Below, one piece after another: positions 54,380 through 62,384 of a DNA stretch of 64,000 nucleotides (positions are counted from its first letter, which is position 1; each line of letters begins with the position of its first letter). The stretch is from Amycolatopsis balhimycina FH 1894. Its GTDB lineage: Bacteria; Actinomycetota; Actinomycetes; Mycobacteriales; Pseudonocardiaceae. A program made the translations under genes and the position numbers. Location of the stretch: positions 9,871,508 through 9,935,507 of the forward strand of contig NZ_KB913037.1 in the NCBI RefSeq assembly GCF_000384295.1, in the 5' to 3' direction. The notes below the pieces were generated by a model. It did not search any database and was not told where the DNA came from. It was given only the letters and a program-made list of their open reading frames with translations.

Positions 54380-55039
54380 TCAGACCTTGCCGGCGGCGAA
54401 GGCCGCGGCGTCGTTGGCTTGGCCGCCGTAGCTCAGGTGGGCCAGGATGTCGGTGCCGCCGGACTGGCAGATCGGGTCGCCCGAGGCGCAGTAGTCCTTG
54501 GTGCGGCTCTGGTAGGTACCGGTGACCTGACGGCCGATCGCGCGGATCGGGTTGCCGAACAACAGGATGGCGGCGATCCGGGGCGCCAGGTCCGCCGGGA
54601 TGGTCGCGACGATCGGGCCGCCGACGATGGCGCCGTCGCTGCTGATGCCGATCGAGTTGTCCACGACGTTGGCGCCCTGGGAGTAGCCGACGAGGACGAA
54701 CCGTTGCTGCGGGCAGGAAGCAGCCTGCGACCGCAGGTGGTTGACCAGGTCGGTGTTGCCCTTCTGCACCGACGCGGGCTCGCCGAGGTCGGCCGGGTAG
54801 TCGACGCGGTAGCCGCTCAGCGAGCGCGGCTGCAGCCGGTTCTGGATCGCCTGGTAAACCGGGTCGCCGACGATCAGGCCCAGCGTGCCGGGTTCGAAGG
54901 TGCCGCGGGCCACCGGCACGTCGATGTCGGTGCACGGCGCGGCCGAAGCCACCGGCGCGGCGGCCACGGTGAGCCCGGCGACGGCGATGCCGACTGTGGC
55001 GGCGGCGGAAAGAAAACGATTCCTGGGGACGCGAATCAT
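54380..55039 (-). CDS. Cutinase-family secreted esterase
   Basis: 219-residue exported serine esterase of the cutinase/Culp family. The signal peptide ends at ASAAPC (residue ~35). VARGTFEPGTLG forms the oxyanion turn, the nucleophile Ser is in FVLVGYSQGANVV near residue 119, and DYCASGDPICQSGG followed by AHLSYG gives the catalytic Asp and His region. Four cysteines fit the two family disulphides. Mycobacterial Rv3802c (Culp6), next to fadD32-pks13, is the relevant comparison. It is convergent with the lipase gene, and its leader contains a 13-bp long-range inverted repeat. Confidence 0.9.
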   Translation of the reverse strand: MIRVPRNRFLSAAATVGIAVAGLTVAAAPVASAAPCTDIDVPVARGTFEPGTLGLIVGDPVYQAIQNRLQPRSLSGYRVDYPADLGEPASVQKGNTDLVNHLRSQAASCPQQRFVLVGYSQGANVVDNSIGISSDGAIVGGPIVATIPADLAPRIAAILLFGNPIRAIGRQVTGTYQSRTKDYCASGDPICQSGGTDILAHLSYGGQANDAAAFAAGKV

Positions 55040-55073
55040 GGTTGATCAACACCTCTTTGTGATGACAACGGGC

Positions 55074-55149
55074 ATCGGCAAGCGCTTTCCGCGGAGGCGG
55101 AAACGGGAGCGCCGCTGGTCGTGATCGCAGCGTCGCAGCGCTTGCCGAT
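55074..55149 (-). other. Structured leader upstream of cutinase gene
   Basis: A 13-bp inverted repeat (ATCGGCAAGCGCT at 55074-55086 and its exact complement at 55137-55149) encloses 50 nt that contain a smaller hairpin (TTCCGC/GCGGAA). It begins 35 bp upstream of the cutinase ATG. It could be an mRNA structure or a looped operator. No known riboswitch is recognised. Confidence 0.5.
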
Positions 55150-55220
55150 CCCCGGCAAGAGGTGATTCCGATTCGTGCCGGGAATTGTTCAGGCGGTGAC
55201 AAACAGTCCGGTGTGGACGC

Positions 55221-55898
55221 TCAGGTGGCCGACTGCCCGGCCGGCTGCGTTTCCTCGAGCCGGGCCAGCAGTGCGGGGTCGAGGCCGCGCAACGCGGCCA
55301 TGACGAACCCGGTGGCCAGTTCGCCCGCCGCGATCGGGTCGACGCCGGGGGAGTGCGAGACGTGCATCGCCGCGCGCCCCACCAGGCCCACCATCATTGC
55401 CCCGAGCAGGTCCGCACCGGACCCGGCCGGACGGCCGTGGGTGTGCAGGTAGTCCCGGACCTGGGCGACCACGTGCGTCGCGATGGTGTCGGCCAGCGCG
55501 CGGCGCTCGTTCGACATCTCGTCGACGGCCGAGTCGAACAGCAGCCGGAAACTCTCCGGGTGGGCGCCGGCGTAGCCGAACATCGCCATCACCGAGATCC
55601 GGACGCGGTCCTCCAGCGGGCGCCCGCCCGCCGATTCGTGGGCGCGGATCACCCAGTCCCGCAAGGCCCCGACCTCCCGGCTCACGGTGGCGCGGAAAAG
55701 GGCCGCCTTGTCGCCGAAATGCGCGTAGAGGGTGGGCTTGGTGGAATCGGCGCGGTCCGCGATCAGCCCCATGGTGGCCTGCGCGAACCCCCTCTCGGCG
55801 AACACGGCCCGTGCGGCGTCGAGCAGGTCGTCGTCGGTGGGCCGGGCGGCCGGGCTGCGGCGAGCGCTGGATCGATCAGGAAGACTCTGCCGGCTCAT
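55221..55898 (-). CDS. TetR-family transcriptional regulator
   Basis: 225 residues with an N-terminal HTH (about 22-68: LLDAARAVFAERGFAQATMGLIADRADSTKPTLYAHFGDKAALF). The C-terminal ligand domain of the TetR_C type is not further assignable. It is divergent from the PucR-type gene at 55979, with a 22-bp operator-like inverted repeat in between, so it probably represses itself and perhaps that regulator. It lies upstream of the cutinase gene on the same strand and may affect it too. Confidence 0.9.
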   Translation of the reverse strand: MSRQSLPDRSSARRSPAARPTDDDLLDAARAVFAERGFAQATMGLIADRADSTKPTLYAHFGDKAALFRATVSREVGALRDWVIRAHESAGGRPLEDRVRISVMAMFGYAGAHPESFRLLFDSAVDEMSNERRALADTIATHVVAQVRDYLHTHGRPAGSGADLLGAMMVGLVGRAAMHVSHSPGVDPIAAGELATGFVMAALRGLDPALLARLEETQPAGQSAT

Positions 55899-55922
55899 GG
55901 CGGTGTACTCTACGGTCTCCGT

Positions 55923-55944
55923 TGCTTTACTGACGGGTAAAGCA
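55923..55944. promoter_or_regulatory. TetR-type operator between tetR and pucR-like genes
   Basis: TGCTTTAC (55923-55930) and GTAAAGCA (55937-55944) are exact inverted repeats with a 6-bp spacer, 25 bp from the TetR start and 35 bp from the divergent GTG start. Confidence 0.7.
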
Positions 55945-55978
55945 CGCTCCGTCGCCGTCCCCCGATGGAGGAACCCTG

Positions 55979-57187
55979 GTGTCCCGCGAAAGTGCTCGGC
56001 AAGCCGTCCCGGCTCCTCGGGACGCCGGTGAAGAAGTACTCCGGAGAAGAGACCTGGCCACGCTCATGCGCCCGGCCCTGCCGGCGCTGGTGAACGGGAT
56101 CGTCCAGGAGGTGTGGCGGGCGGTCCCGGTGTATGCCCGGCCCGGTGACTACGGTCGGGTGACCAAGCGCGGCGTCGAGTGCGCTGTCGAGCTTTTCGTG
56201 GACCTCGTGGAGGATCCGCTGGCCTCGCGCGACCGGCTGTACGAGACGTGCCGCCGGCTCGGGGCCGGCGAGGCGCGGGAGGGCCGGACCCTCGACGACC
56301 TCCAACTGGCCTACCGGGTCGGCACCCGCGTCGGCTGGCGCTGGATCATGCGGCTGGGAAGGCGGCAGCGGCTTTCGTCCGCGGTCATGGCCCAGCTGGC
56401 CGAAATGTTGTTCGGCTACGCCGACGAGCTCGCCCGGATGTCGAGCCGGGGCTACCGGGAAGCGCGCGCGGAGATCGACGGCACCAAGGCGGGACTACGG
56501 CGGCGGCTGCTCCGGCTGCTCACCGGCCCGGGCACGGTCCCGGAAGCCGTGCTCGCCGAGCTCGCGGCGGCGGCCGGCTGGCCCGTGCCCCGCGAAGTGG
56601 TGGCGGTCGCCGCCGAAGCGACGGTGAGCACCTCGTGGGGCCCCGAAGTACTGGCCGATCTCGACCTGCCGCAACCGCACCTGCTGCTGCCCGCCCCGGT
56701 GGACGCGCGGAGCCTCACCCGGCTCGGCACGCGCGTCGCGGTCGGGCCGCCGACGGACCTCGGGGCAGCGGCGCACTCGTTGCGCTGGGCGAGAACCGCC
56801 CTGCGGCTGGTGGCGGACGGCGCGCTCCCGGACACCCCGGTCACGTGGTGCACGGACCACCTGACCGAGCTGTGGCTGCTGTCCGACTCGCCGCTGGCCG
56901 AGCAGGTCGCCCGCCAAGAGCTGGCGCCGCTCGCGCAGTTCCCGGACCGGACGCGCAGCCGGCTGGGCGAAACCCTGCTGTCCTGGCTGCAGAACGGCGG
57001 CAACTCCGAGAAGATCGCGGTGGACCTTTCGGTGCACCCGCAGACGGTCCGCTACCGCGTGCGCCAGCTGAAGCAGGCTTTCGGCGACCGCCTCGACAAC
57101 CCGGACGCGCGGTTCGCCATGCAGGCCGCGCTGCGCGCGTCGGGCCTGCGCATCACCCGGAACGAGCTCCCCGCCACCGAGCCGTAG
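55979..57187 (+). CDS. PucR/CdaR-family transcriptional regulator
   Basis: 402 residues. An N-terminal helical domain (LMRPALPALVNGIVQEVWRAVPVYARP, TLDDLQLAYRVGTRVGWRWIMRL) is followed by a middle degenerate domain and a C-terminal PucR HTH (about 330-395; LGETLLSWLQNGGNSEKIA, HPQTVRYRVRQLKQAFGDRL). It is paralogous throughout to the regulator at 37405-38652. The GTG start follows GGAGG. It lies between the lipid locus and the steroid operon and is transcribed towards the latter, with a separate promoter 20 bp downstream of its stop. Confidence 0.88.
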   Translation: MSRESARQAVPAPRDAGEEVLRRRDLATLMRPALPALVNGIVQEVWRAVPVYARPGDYGRVTKRGVECAVELFVDLVEDPLASRDRLYETCRRLGAGEAREGRTLDDLQLAYRVGTRVGWRWIMRLGRRQRLSSAVMAQLAEMLFGYADELARMSSRGYREARAEIDGTKAGLRRRLLRLLTGPGTVPEAVLAELAAAAGWPVPREVVAVAAEATVSTSWGPEVLADLDLPQPHLLLPAPVDARSLTRLGTRVAVGPPTDLGAAAHSLRWARTALRLVADGALPDTPVTWCTDHLTELWLLSDSPLAEQVARQELAPLAQFPDRTRSRLGETLLSWLQNGGNSEKIAVDLSVHPQTVRYRVRQLKQAFGDRLDNPDARFAMQAALRASGLRITRNELPATEP

Positions 57188-57205
57188 CCGCTTTGCGGCC
57201 CCACC

Positions 57206-57234
57206 TTGTCCAAAGCGAGAACATGTTCTAGTTT
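57206..57234 (+). promoter_or_regulatory. Promoter and KstR-like operator of the ipd operon
   Basis: TTGTCC (57206-57211), 17-bp spacer and TAGTTT (57229-57234). Over the spacer and -10 lies AGAACATGTTCT (57218-57229), a perfect 12-bp palindrome. Extended to GAGAACATGTTCTA it fits the KstR consensus TnnAACnnGTTnnA except at the first base. The consensus is from memory of the family. Confidence 0.65.
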
Positions 57235-57251
57235 TGGACGGGGAAGGTGGT

Positions 57252-58025
57252 GTGCTGGTGAAGACGGATCTGGGCCTGTCCGGGGCCGTGGTGCTGGTCA
57301 CCGGCGGTGTCCGCGGGGTGGGCCGGGGTATCAGCGACGTGTTCCTCGCCCAGGGTGCCCAGGTCGTGGTCTGCGCGCGGCGTGAGGTGCCCACGGAGGC
57401 GGAGTTCGTCGCGTGTGATGTCCGCGACGAGACGCAGGTGGCCGCTCTGGTCGAGGGGATCGTCGAGCGGCATGGGCGCCTCGACGTGGTGGTCAACAAC
57501 GCCGGTGGGTCGCCGTACGTGTCGGCGGCAGAGGCATCGCCGCGGTTGCACGAGAAGATCGTGCAGCTGAATCTGCTGGCGCCCTTGCTGGTCGCGCAGC
57601 ACGCCAACGCGGTGATGCAGCGTCAGGACTCCGGCGGGTCGATCGTGATGATTTCGAGCGTCAGCGGGACGCGTCCCTCACCGGGAACCGCGGCTTATGG
57701 TGCGGCGAAGGCCGGCTTGGACAATCTCACCGCCAGTCTTGCGGTCGAGTGGGCACCCAAGGTCCGGGTCAACGCCCTGGACGTCGGGATGGTGCGGACC
57801 GAGCAGTCGCAGCTGCACTACGGGAGTGAGGCCGCGGTCGAGGCGGTCGGGAAGACCGTCCCGCTGGGGCGGTTGGCCGAGCCCGAAGAAGTCGGGGCGT
57901 GTGCCGCGTTCCTGGCCTCGGGTCTGGCTTCTTACGTTTCGGGAGCGACTTTGCGGGTGCACGGCGGGGGAGAGGTGCCGGCGTTCTTGGCGGCGGCGGA
58001 CGTCAATCATCGGGAGCAGTCATGA
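57252..58025 (+). CDS. SDR oxidoreductase of the steroid C/D-ring operon (Rv3549c-like)
   Basis: 257-residue short-chain dehydrogenase. It has cofactor motif TGGVRGVGRG near residue 18, VVNNAGG near 80, catalytic Ser in ISSVSGT and the pair TAAYGAAKAG near 150. GTG 57252 and GTG 57258 are both possible starts; GGAAGG precedes them. It is first in a tightly overlapping operon with a second SDR, echA20, ipdA, ipdB and ipdC, the same set as Mycobacterium tuberculosis Rv3548c-Rv3553. The exact hydroxy-acyl-CoA substrate in cholesterol-derived indanone propionate catabolism is inferred from context. Confidence 0.85.
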   Translation: MLVKTDLGLSGAVVLVTGGVRGVGRGISDVFLAQGAQVVVCARREVPTEAEFVACDVRDETQVAALVEGIVERHGRLDVVVNNAGGSPYVSAAEASPRLHEKIVQLNLLAPLLVAQHANAVMQRQDSGGSIVMISSVSGTRPSPGTAAYGAAKAGLDNLTASLAVEWAPKVRVNALDVGMVRTEQSQLHYGSEAAVEAVGKTVPLGRLAEPEEVGACAAFLASGLASYVSGATLRVHGGGEVPAFLAAADVNHREQS

Positions 58026-58930
58026 GCGGGTTGTGCCAGGGCCGGGTGGTCGTGGTGACCGGTGCCGGGCGGGGTATCGGGCGGGCGCACGCGCTGGCCT
58101 TCGCCGCGGAGGGCGCGCAGATCGTGGTCAACGACGTCGGGGTGGCCCTCGACGGGTCGGCGACCGGCGATGGTCCGGCCGCGCAGGTCGTCGCGGAGAT
58201 CGAGGCGCTCGGCGGGAAAGCGGTGGCGGACACCTCCGACGTCGCCGACTGGGCCGGCGCCAAGACTCTGATCGACACCGCGCTGGAGAACTTCGGCCGG
58301 CTCGACGTGCTGGTCAACAACGCGGGATTCGTGCGGGACCGGATGCTGGTCAACCTCGCCGAGGACGAATGGGACGCGGTCGTGCGCGTGCACTTGAAGG
58401 GCCACTTCGCGCCCCTGCGGCACGCGGCCGGGCACTGGCGGGGCGAGGCCAAAGCGGGCCGGACGCCGAGCGCGCGGGTGATCAACACCAGTTCGGGTGC
58501 CGGGTTGCTGGGCAGCGTGGGTCAGGGGAACTATTCGGCCGCCAAGGCGGGGATCGCCGGGCTGACCGTGGTGGCGGCGGCGGAACTCGCCCGCTACGGC
58601 GTCACGGTCAACGCGATCGCCCCGGCCGCGCGGACCCGGATGACCGAAGGCGTGTTCGCCGAGGCCATGGCCCGGCCGGTCGAGGGGTTCGACGCGATGG
58701 CGCCGGAGAACGTCTCGCCGCTGGTCGTCTGGCTGGGCAGCGAAGAGTCCGCGGAGGTGACCGGCCGGGTGTTCGAGGTCGAGGGCGGGAAGGTGTCGCT
58801 GGCCCAGGCGTGGCGGCACGGTCCGGAAGCAGACAAGGGCGATCGGTGGGCGCCGGCGGAACTCGGTCCGGTGATCAAGGAGCTGCTCGAGCGTGCGCCC
58901 GAGCCCGAACCCGTCTACGGAGCGAGCTGA
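58022..58930 (+). CDS. SDR oxidoreductase (Rv3548c-like, 17beta-HSD4-type)
   Basis: 302-residue short-chain dehydrogenase of the multifunctional-protein-2-like group. It has TGAGRGIGRAHALAFA near residue 14, VVNDVGVALDG, VLVNNAGFVRDRM near 99, and the catalytic NTSSGAGLLGSVGQGNYSAAKAG with Tyr and Lys. The C-terminal extension RHGPEADKGDRWAPAELG is typical of this group, which oxidises 3-hydroxyacyl-CoAs. The ATG overlaps the preceding stop (ATGA), and its stop overlaps the echA20 start (TGATG). The role in HIP degradation is inferred from the operon. Confidence 0.88.
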   Translation: MSGLCQGRVVVVTGAGRGIGRAHALAFAAEGAQIVVNDVGVALDGSATGDGPAAQVVAEIEALGGKAVADTSDVADWAGAKTLIDTALENFGRLDVLVNNAGFVRDRMLVNLAEDEWDAVVRVHLKGHFAPLRHAAGHWRGEAKAGRTPSARVINTSSGAGLLGSVGQGNYSAAKAGIAGLTVVAAAELARYGVTVNAIAPAARTRMTEGVFAEAMARPVEGFDAMAPENVSPLVVWLGSEESAEVTGRVFEVEGGKVSLAQAWRHGPEADKGDRWAPAELGPVIKELLERAPEPEPVYGAS

Positions 58931-59670
58931 TGGGCATTCTCACCAAGCGCGACGGGCACGTCGAGGTCGTCACGGTCGACTTCCCGCCGGTGAACGCGCT
59001 GCCGGTGCAGGGCTGGTTCGACCTGGCCGAGGCGATCACGCAGGCCGGGCGCACCCCGGAAGTCCACGTGGTGGTGCTGCGCGCGGAAGGCCGGGGTTTC
59101 AACGCCGGGGTGGACATCAAGGAAATCCAGCGCAGCGCCGGTTATGACGCCTTGGTCGGCGCGAACAAGGGCTGTTACGCGGCTTTCGGCGCGGTGTACG
59201 ACTGCGAAGTGCCGGTGGTCGCGGCGGTGCACGGCTTCTGCCTCGGTGGCGGGATCGGTTTGGTCGGCAACGCCGACGTGATCATCGCCTCCGACGACGC
59301 CACCTTCGGTGTCCCGGAGGTGGAGCGGGGTGCGCTCGGGGCGGCGACGCACCTGGCGCGGTTGGTGCCGCAGCATCTGATGCGCACCTTGTACTTCACC
59401 GCGCGGAAGATCACCGCCGCCGAGTTGCACGCGCATGGTTCGGTGTATCAGGTGGTGCCGCGCGCGGAGCTGGACGAGGCGGCGATGGCCGTCGCGCGGG
59501 ACATCGCGGCGAAGGACCCGCGGGTCATCCGGGCCGCGAAAGAGGCCTTGAACGGCATCGACATCCAGCCGGTGCACCGCAGCTACCGCTTCGAGCAGGG
59601 GTTCACCTTCGAGCTGAACCTGCTCGGCGCGTCCGACGAAGCCCGCGAGGAGTTCTTGAATGGCCGATAA
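58930..59670 (+). CDS. echA20: EchA20-like crotonase, ring D hydrolase of HIP degradation
   Basis: 246-residue crotonase-fold protein. It has FPPVNALPVQGWFDLAEAI, oxyanion loop EGRGFNAGVDIKEIQR near residue 55, VHGFCLGGGIGLVGNADVIIAS and VERGALGAATHLARLVP. It matches the EchA20 group, which hydrolytically opens the cyclopentane (ring D) remnant of the cholesterol C/D-ring intermediate as its CoA thioester. Immediate coupling to ipdA (11-bp overlap) supports the name. An ordinary enoyl-CoA hydratase is less likely because the usual Glu pair is not evident. Confidence 0.88.
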   Translation: MGILTKRDGHVEVVTVDFPPVNALPVQGWFDLAEAITQAGRTPEVHVVVLRAEGRGFNAGVDIKEIQRSAGYDALVGANKGCYAAFGAVYDCEVPVVAAVHGFCLGGGIGLVGNADVIIASDDATFGVPEVERGALGAATHLARLVPQHLMRTLYFTARKITAAELHAHGSVYQVVPRAELDEAAMAVARDIAAKDPRVIRAAKEALNGIDIQPVHRSYRFEQGFTFELNLLGASDEAREEFLNGR

Positions 59671-60523
59671 GCGCACGACCGCCGACGAGGTCGCGGCCGA
59701 GATCCGGGACGGCATGACCGTCGGGATCGGCGGCTGGGGGTCCCGGCGCAAGCCGATGGCCCTGGTCCGGGCGATCCTGCGCACCCCGGTCAAGGACCTC
59801 ACCATCGTCTCCTACGGCGGCCCCGACGTCGGCCTGCTGTGCGCGGCGGGCAAGGTGTCCCGGGTCGTGTTCGGGTTCGTCACCCTGGATTCGATTCCGT
59901 TCGACCCGTGGTTCGGCCGCGCCCGCGAAACCGGCGCCATCAAGGTCACCGAATATGACGAAGGCATGTTCGGCACAGCGCTTTCCGCGGCGGCGCAACG
60001 CCTTCCGTTCCTCCCGACACGGGCCGGGCTGGGCTCGGAGGTGATGCGCGCCAATCCGGACCTGCGGACCGTCCGCTCGCCCTATGCCGACGGCGAGGAG
60101 CTGGTCGCGGTCCCGGCCCAGCACCTCGACGTCGCGTTGGTGCACCTCAACCGCGCCGACGCCCGCGGCAACGCCCAGTACCTCGGCCCGGACCCGTACT
60201 TCGACGAGCTGTTCTGCCTCGCCGCGGCAAAACGGTTCGTGTCGGTGGAGAAGGTCGTGGAGACGGCGGAGCTGACGGCGGGTGGGCCGGTGCAGTCGTT
60301 GCTGCTCAACCGGGCCAATGTGGACGGAGTCGTGGCGGCGCCCCGGGGTGCGCATTTCACGACGGCCGTGCCGGATTATGGCCGGGACGAGCGGTTCCAG
60401 CGGCACTACGCGGCGTGCGCGAAGGATCCGGACGCCTGGCCGGGGTTCGTGGACCGGTTCCTGTCCGGCGGCGACGAGCAGTATCTGTCCGAAGTGGACA
60501 AGTTCGAGGCGGAGGCGGCATGA
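59660..60523 (+). CDS. ipdA: IpdA, ring C-opening hydrolase alpha subunit (CoA-transferase fold)
   Basis: 287 residues of the class I CoA-transferase alpha-subunit fold. It has VAAEIRDGMTVGIGGWGSRRKPMALVRAIL, VSYGGPDVGLL, VTEYDEGMFGTAL with candidate active-site Glu residues (98 and 101) and VALVHLNRADARGNAQYLG. IpdAB is known to hydrolyse the last cholesterol ring (ring C) as a CoA thioester rather than transfer CoA. The gene overlaps echA20 by 11 bp. A 73-bp gap separates its stop from the ipdB start, unlike the overlaps elsewhere in the operon. Confidence 0.9.
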   Translation: MADKRTTADEVAAEIRDGMTVGIGGWGSRRKPMALVRAILRTPVKDLTIVSYGGPDVGLLCAAGKVSRVVFGFVTLDSIPFDPWFGRARETGAIKVTEYDEGMFGTALSAAAQRLPFLPTRAGLGSEVMRANPDLRTVRSPYADGEELVAVPAQHLDVALVHLNRADARGNAQYLGPDPYFDELFCLAAAKRFVSVEKVVETAELTAGGPVQSLLLNRANVDGVVAAPRGAHFTTAVPDYGRDERFQRHYAACAKDPDAWPGFVDRFLSGGDEQYLSEVDKFEAEAA

Positions 60524-60603
60524 GTGAGCCTGCGAACGAATCATTCAACACTGCGCTCTCCGCTCAGGGCGCACCGAGCGTCAGCGAGGTGTGCGCATGA
60601 GTG
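60519..60603 (+). repeat. Putative small insertion flanked by 9-bp GCATGAGTG direct repeats
   Basis: GCATGAGTG occurs at 60519-60527 (spanning the ipdA stop) and at 60595-60603 (spanning the ipdB start). Removing one copy and the intervening 67 bp would restore an ATGA overlap of ipdA and ipdB. The intervening DNA holds AACGAATCATTCAAC and an inverted pair GGCGCACC / GGTGTGCGC. It also encodes a 26-codon frame (60520-60600) that is probably incidental. Confidence 0.5.
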
Positions 60604-61328
60604 CGACCCGGGCCGAGATCGCCGTGGTGGCGGTGGCCGAGCTGTTCCGCGGCGACGGCGAGATCGTGGCCAGCCCGATGGGCCTCATCCCGCAGCTGGG
60701 CGCGAAGCTCGCGCGGCTGACGTTCGAGCCGGACCTGCTGATGTCCAACGGCGAGGCGTACCTGATGACCACCGACGGCGTGGTCGAGGGCTGGCAGCCG
60801 TTCCGCAAGATGCTCGACACGATCGTCCCGCACGGACGCCGGCACGTCGTGATGGGTGCCAACCAGATCGACCGCTACGGCAACCAGAACATCTCGGCCA
60901 TCGGCGACCACAGCCGTCCGGCCAAGCAGCTCCTGGGCGTCCGCGGCGCGCCGGGCAACACGATCAACCACCGCACCAGCTACTGGGTCCCCCGGCACAG
61001 CACCCGCGTGTTCGTGGACACCGTGGACGTCGTGTCCGGGGTCGGCTACGACAACGCCGCCAAGGCCGGGCCCTCGGCGGAGAAGTACCACGACGTCCAC
61101 CGGGTCGTCACCAACCTGGGCGTGTTCGACTTCGCGACGCCCGACCACGCGATGCGGGCGGTGTCGCTGCACCCGGGCGTCACGCCCGGCGAGGTCACGG
61201 CCGCGACCACCTTCGAAGTCGACATGTCGGCCGTGGGAACCAGCCGTGAGCCGGACGAGGACGAGCTGCGGCTCATCCGGGAGGTCCTCGACCCGAAGAG
61301 CCTGCGGGACAAGGAAGTCCCGGCGTGA
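60597..61328 (+). CDS. ipdB: IpdB, ring C-opening hydrolase beta subunit
   Basis: 243 residues of the CoA-transferase beta-subunit fold. It has ATRAEIAVVAVAELFRGDGEIVASPMGLIPQLGAKLARLT, LLMSNGEAYLM, GANQIDRYGNQNISAIG, GAPGNTINHRTSYWVPRHS and VVTNLGVFDF. It forms the heteromeric IpdAB enzyme with the gene upstream. The ATG at 60597 is preferred over a GTG two codons earlier because GAGG lies 7 nt before it. The stop overlaps the ipdC start (GTGA). Confidence 0.9.
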   Translation: MSATRAEIAVVAVAELFRGDGEIVASPMGLIPQLGAKLARLTFEPDLLMSNGEAYLMTTDGVVEGWQPFRKMLDTIVPHGRRHVVMGANQIDRYGNQNISAIGDHSRPAKQLLGVRGAPGNTINHRTSYWVPRHSTRVFVDTVDVVSGVGYDNAAKAGPSAEKYHDVHRVVTNLGVFDFATPDHAMRAVSLHPGVTPGEVTAATTFEVDMSAVGTSREPDEDELRLIREVLDPKSLRDKEVPA

Positions 61329-62380
61329 AGACGGCGTTGACCCGGCTCGCCGGCGTCGAGCACCCGGTCGTGCAGACCGGGATGGGCTGGGTCGCCGGCC
61401 CGCGGCTCGTTTCGGCGACCGCCGAAGCGGGCGCCCTCGGCATCCTCGCGTCGGCGACGATGACGTTCGGTGAGCTGGAAGCCGCGATCGCCGAGGTCAG
61501 GAAACGCACGGAGAAGCCGTTCGGCGTCAACCTGCGTGCGGACGCCGTCGACGCCGGGGACCGCGTCGACCTGCTGATCCGCGAAGGCGTCAAGGTGGCG
61601 TCGTTCGCGCTGGCGCCGCGCAAGGAGATGATCGCGAAACTGCGTGACCACGGCATCGTCGTGATCCCGTCGGTCGGTGCCGCGCGGCACGCGGAAAAGG
61701 TCGCCGGCTGGGGCGCGGACGCCGTGATCGTCCAGGGCGGCGAAGGCGGCGGGCACACCGGGGGAGTGGCCACCACGCTGCTGCTCCCGTCGGTGCTGGA
61801 CGCCGTCGACATCCCGGTCGTCGCCGCCGGTGGGTTCTTCGACGGCCGCGGTCTCGCCGCCGCGCTGGCCTACGGTGCCGCAGGCGTCGCGATGGGCACC
61901 CGGTTCCTGCTCAGCAAGGAGAGCACGGTCCCGGACGACGTCAAGCGCCTCTACCTCGAGCAGGGACTGGCGGGCACCGTCGTCACCAAGCGGGTGGACG
62001 GCCTGCCCCACCGCGTCCTGCGCACCGACCTGGTCGAGAAGCTCGAACGCACCGGCCGCCTCCGCGGCCTGGCGCAGGCCGCGCGCAACGCGCTCCGGTT
62101 CCGGAATATCACCGGACTGTCCCCGGTTGCGATGGTCAGGGAAGGCCTGGCGATGAAACACGGCCAAGACCTGACGTGGAGTCAGCTGGTCATGGCGGCC
62201 AACACTCCCATGTTGTTGCGCGCCGGGCTCGTCGAAGGCCGCACCGACGCGGGAGTGCTAGCGTCGGGACAGGTGGTGGGCATGATCCACGACCTGCCCA
62301 CGGTGGCCGAGATCGTCGCGGGCACAGTGGCCGAGGCAGGTGAAATCCTTCGCCGCCTCGGCTCGGAAACGGGAGGATGA
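61325..62380 (+). CDS. ipdC: IpdC, nitronate monooxygenase-like flavoenzyme of HIP degradation
   Basis: 351-residue FMN-dependent TIM-barrel protein of the 2-nitropropane dioxygenase/NMO superfamily. It has [83 protein letters not shown] with the FMN phosphate-binding region, [31 protein letters not shown], and a C-terminal helix set. In the steroid operons this protein acts on the bicyclic CoA thioester before ring opening. It begins with GTG overlapping ipdB and ends 5 bp before the next gene. Confidence 0.9.
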   Translation: MKTALTRLAGVEHPVVQTGMGWVAGPRLVSATAEAGALGILASATMTFGELEAAIAEVRKRTEKPFGVNLRADAVDAGDRVDLLIREGVKVASFALAPRKEMIAKLRDHGIVVIPSVGAARHAEKVAGWGADAVIVQGGEGGGHTGGVATTLLLPSVLDAVDIPVVAAGGFFDGRGLAAALAYGAAGVAMGTRFLLSKESTVPDDVKRLYLEQGLAGTVVTKRVDGLPHRVLRTDLVEKLERTGRLRGLAQAARNALRFRNITGLSPVAMVREGLAMKHGQDLTWSQLVMAANTPMLLRAGLVEGRTDAGVLASGQVVGMIHDLPTVAEIVAGTVAEAGEILRRLGSETGG

Positions 62381-62384
62381 GCGG

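Noticed and set aside
60520..60600. A 26-residue peptide between ipdA and ipdB as a gene
   Set aside because: The frame arises from the duplicated ATGAGTG and has no separate ribosome binding site or similarity; better explained as part of an insertion.
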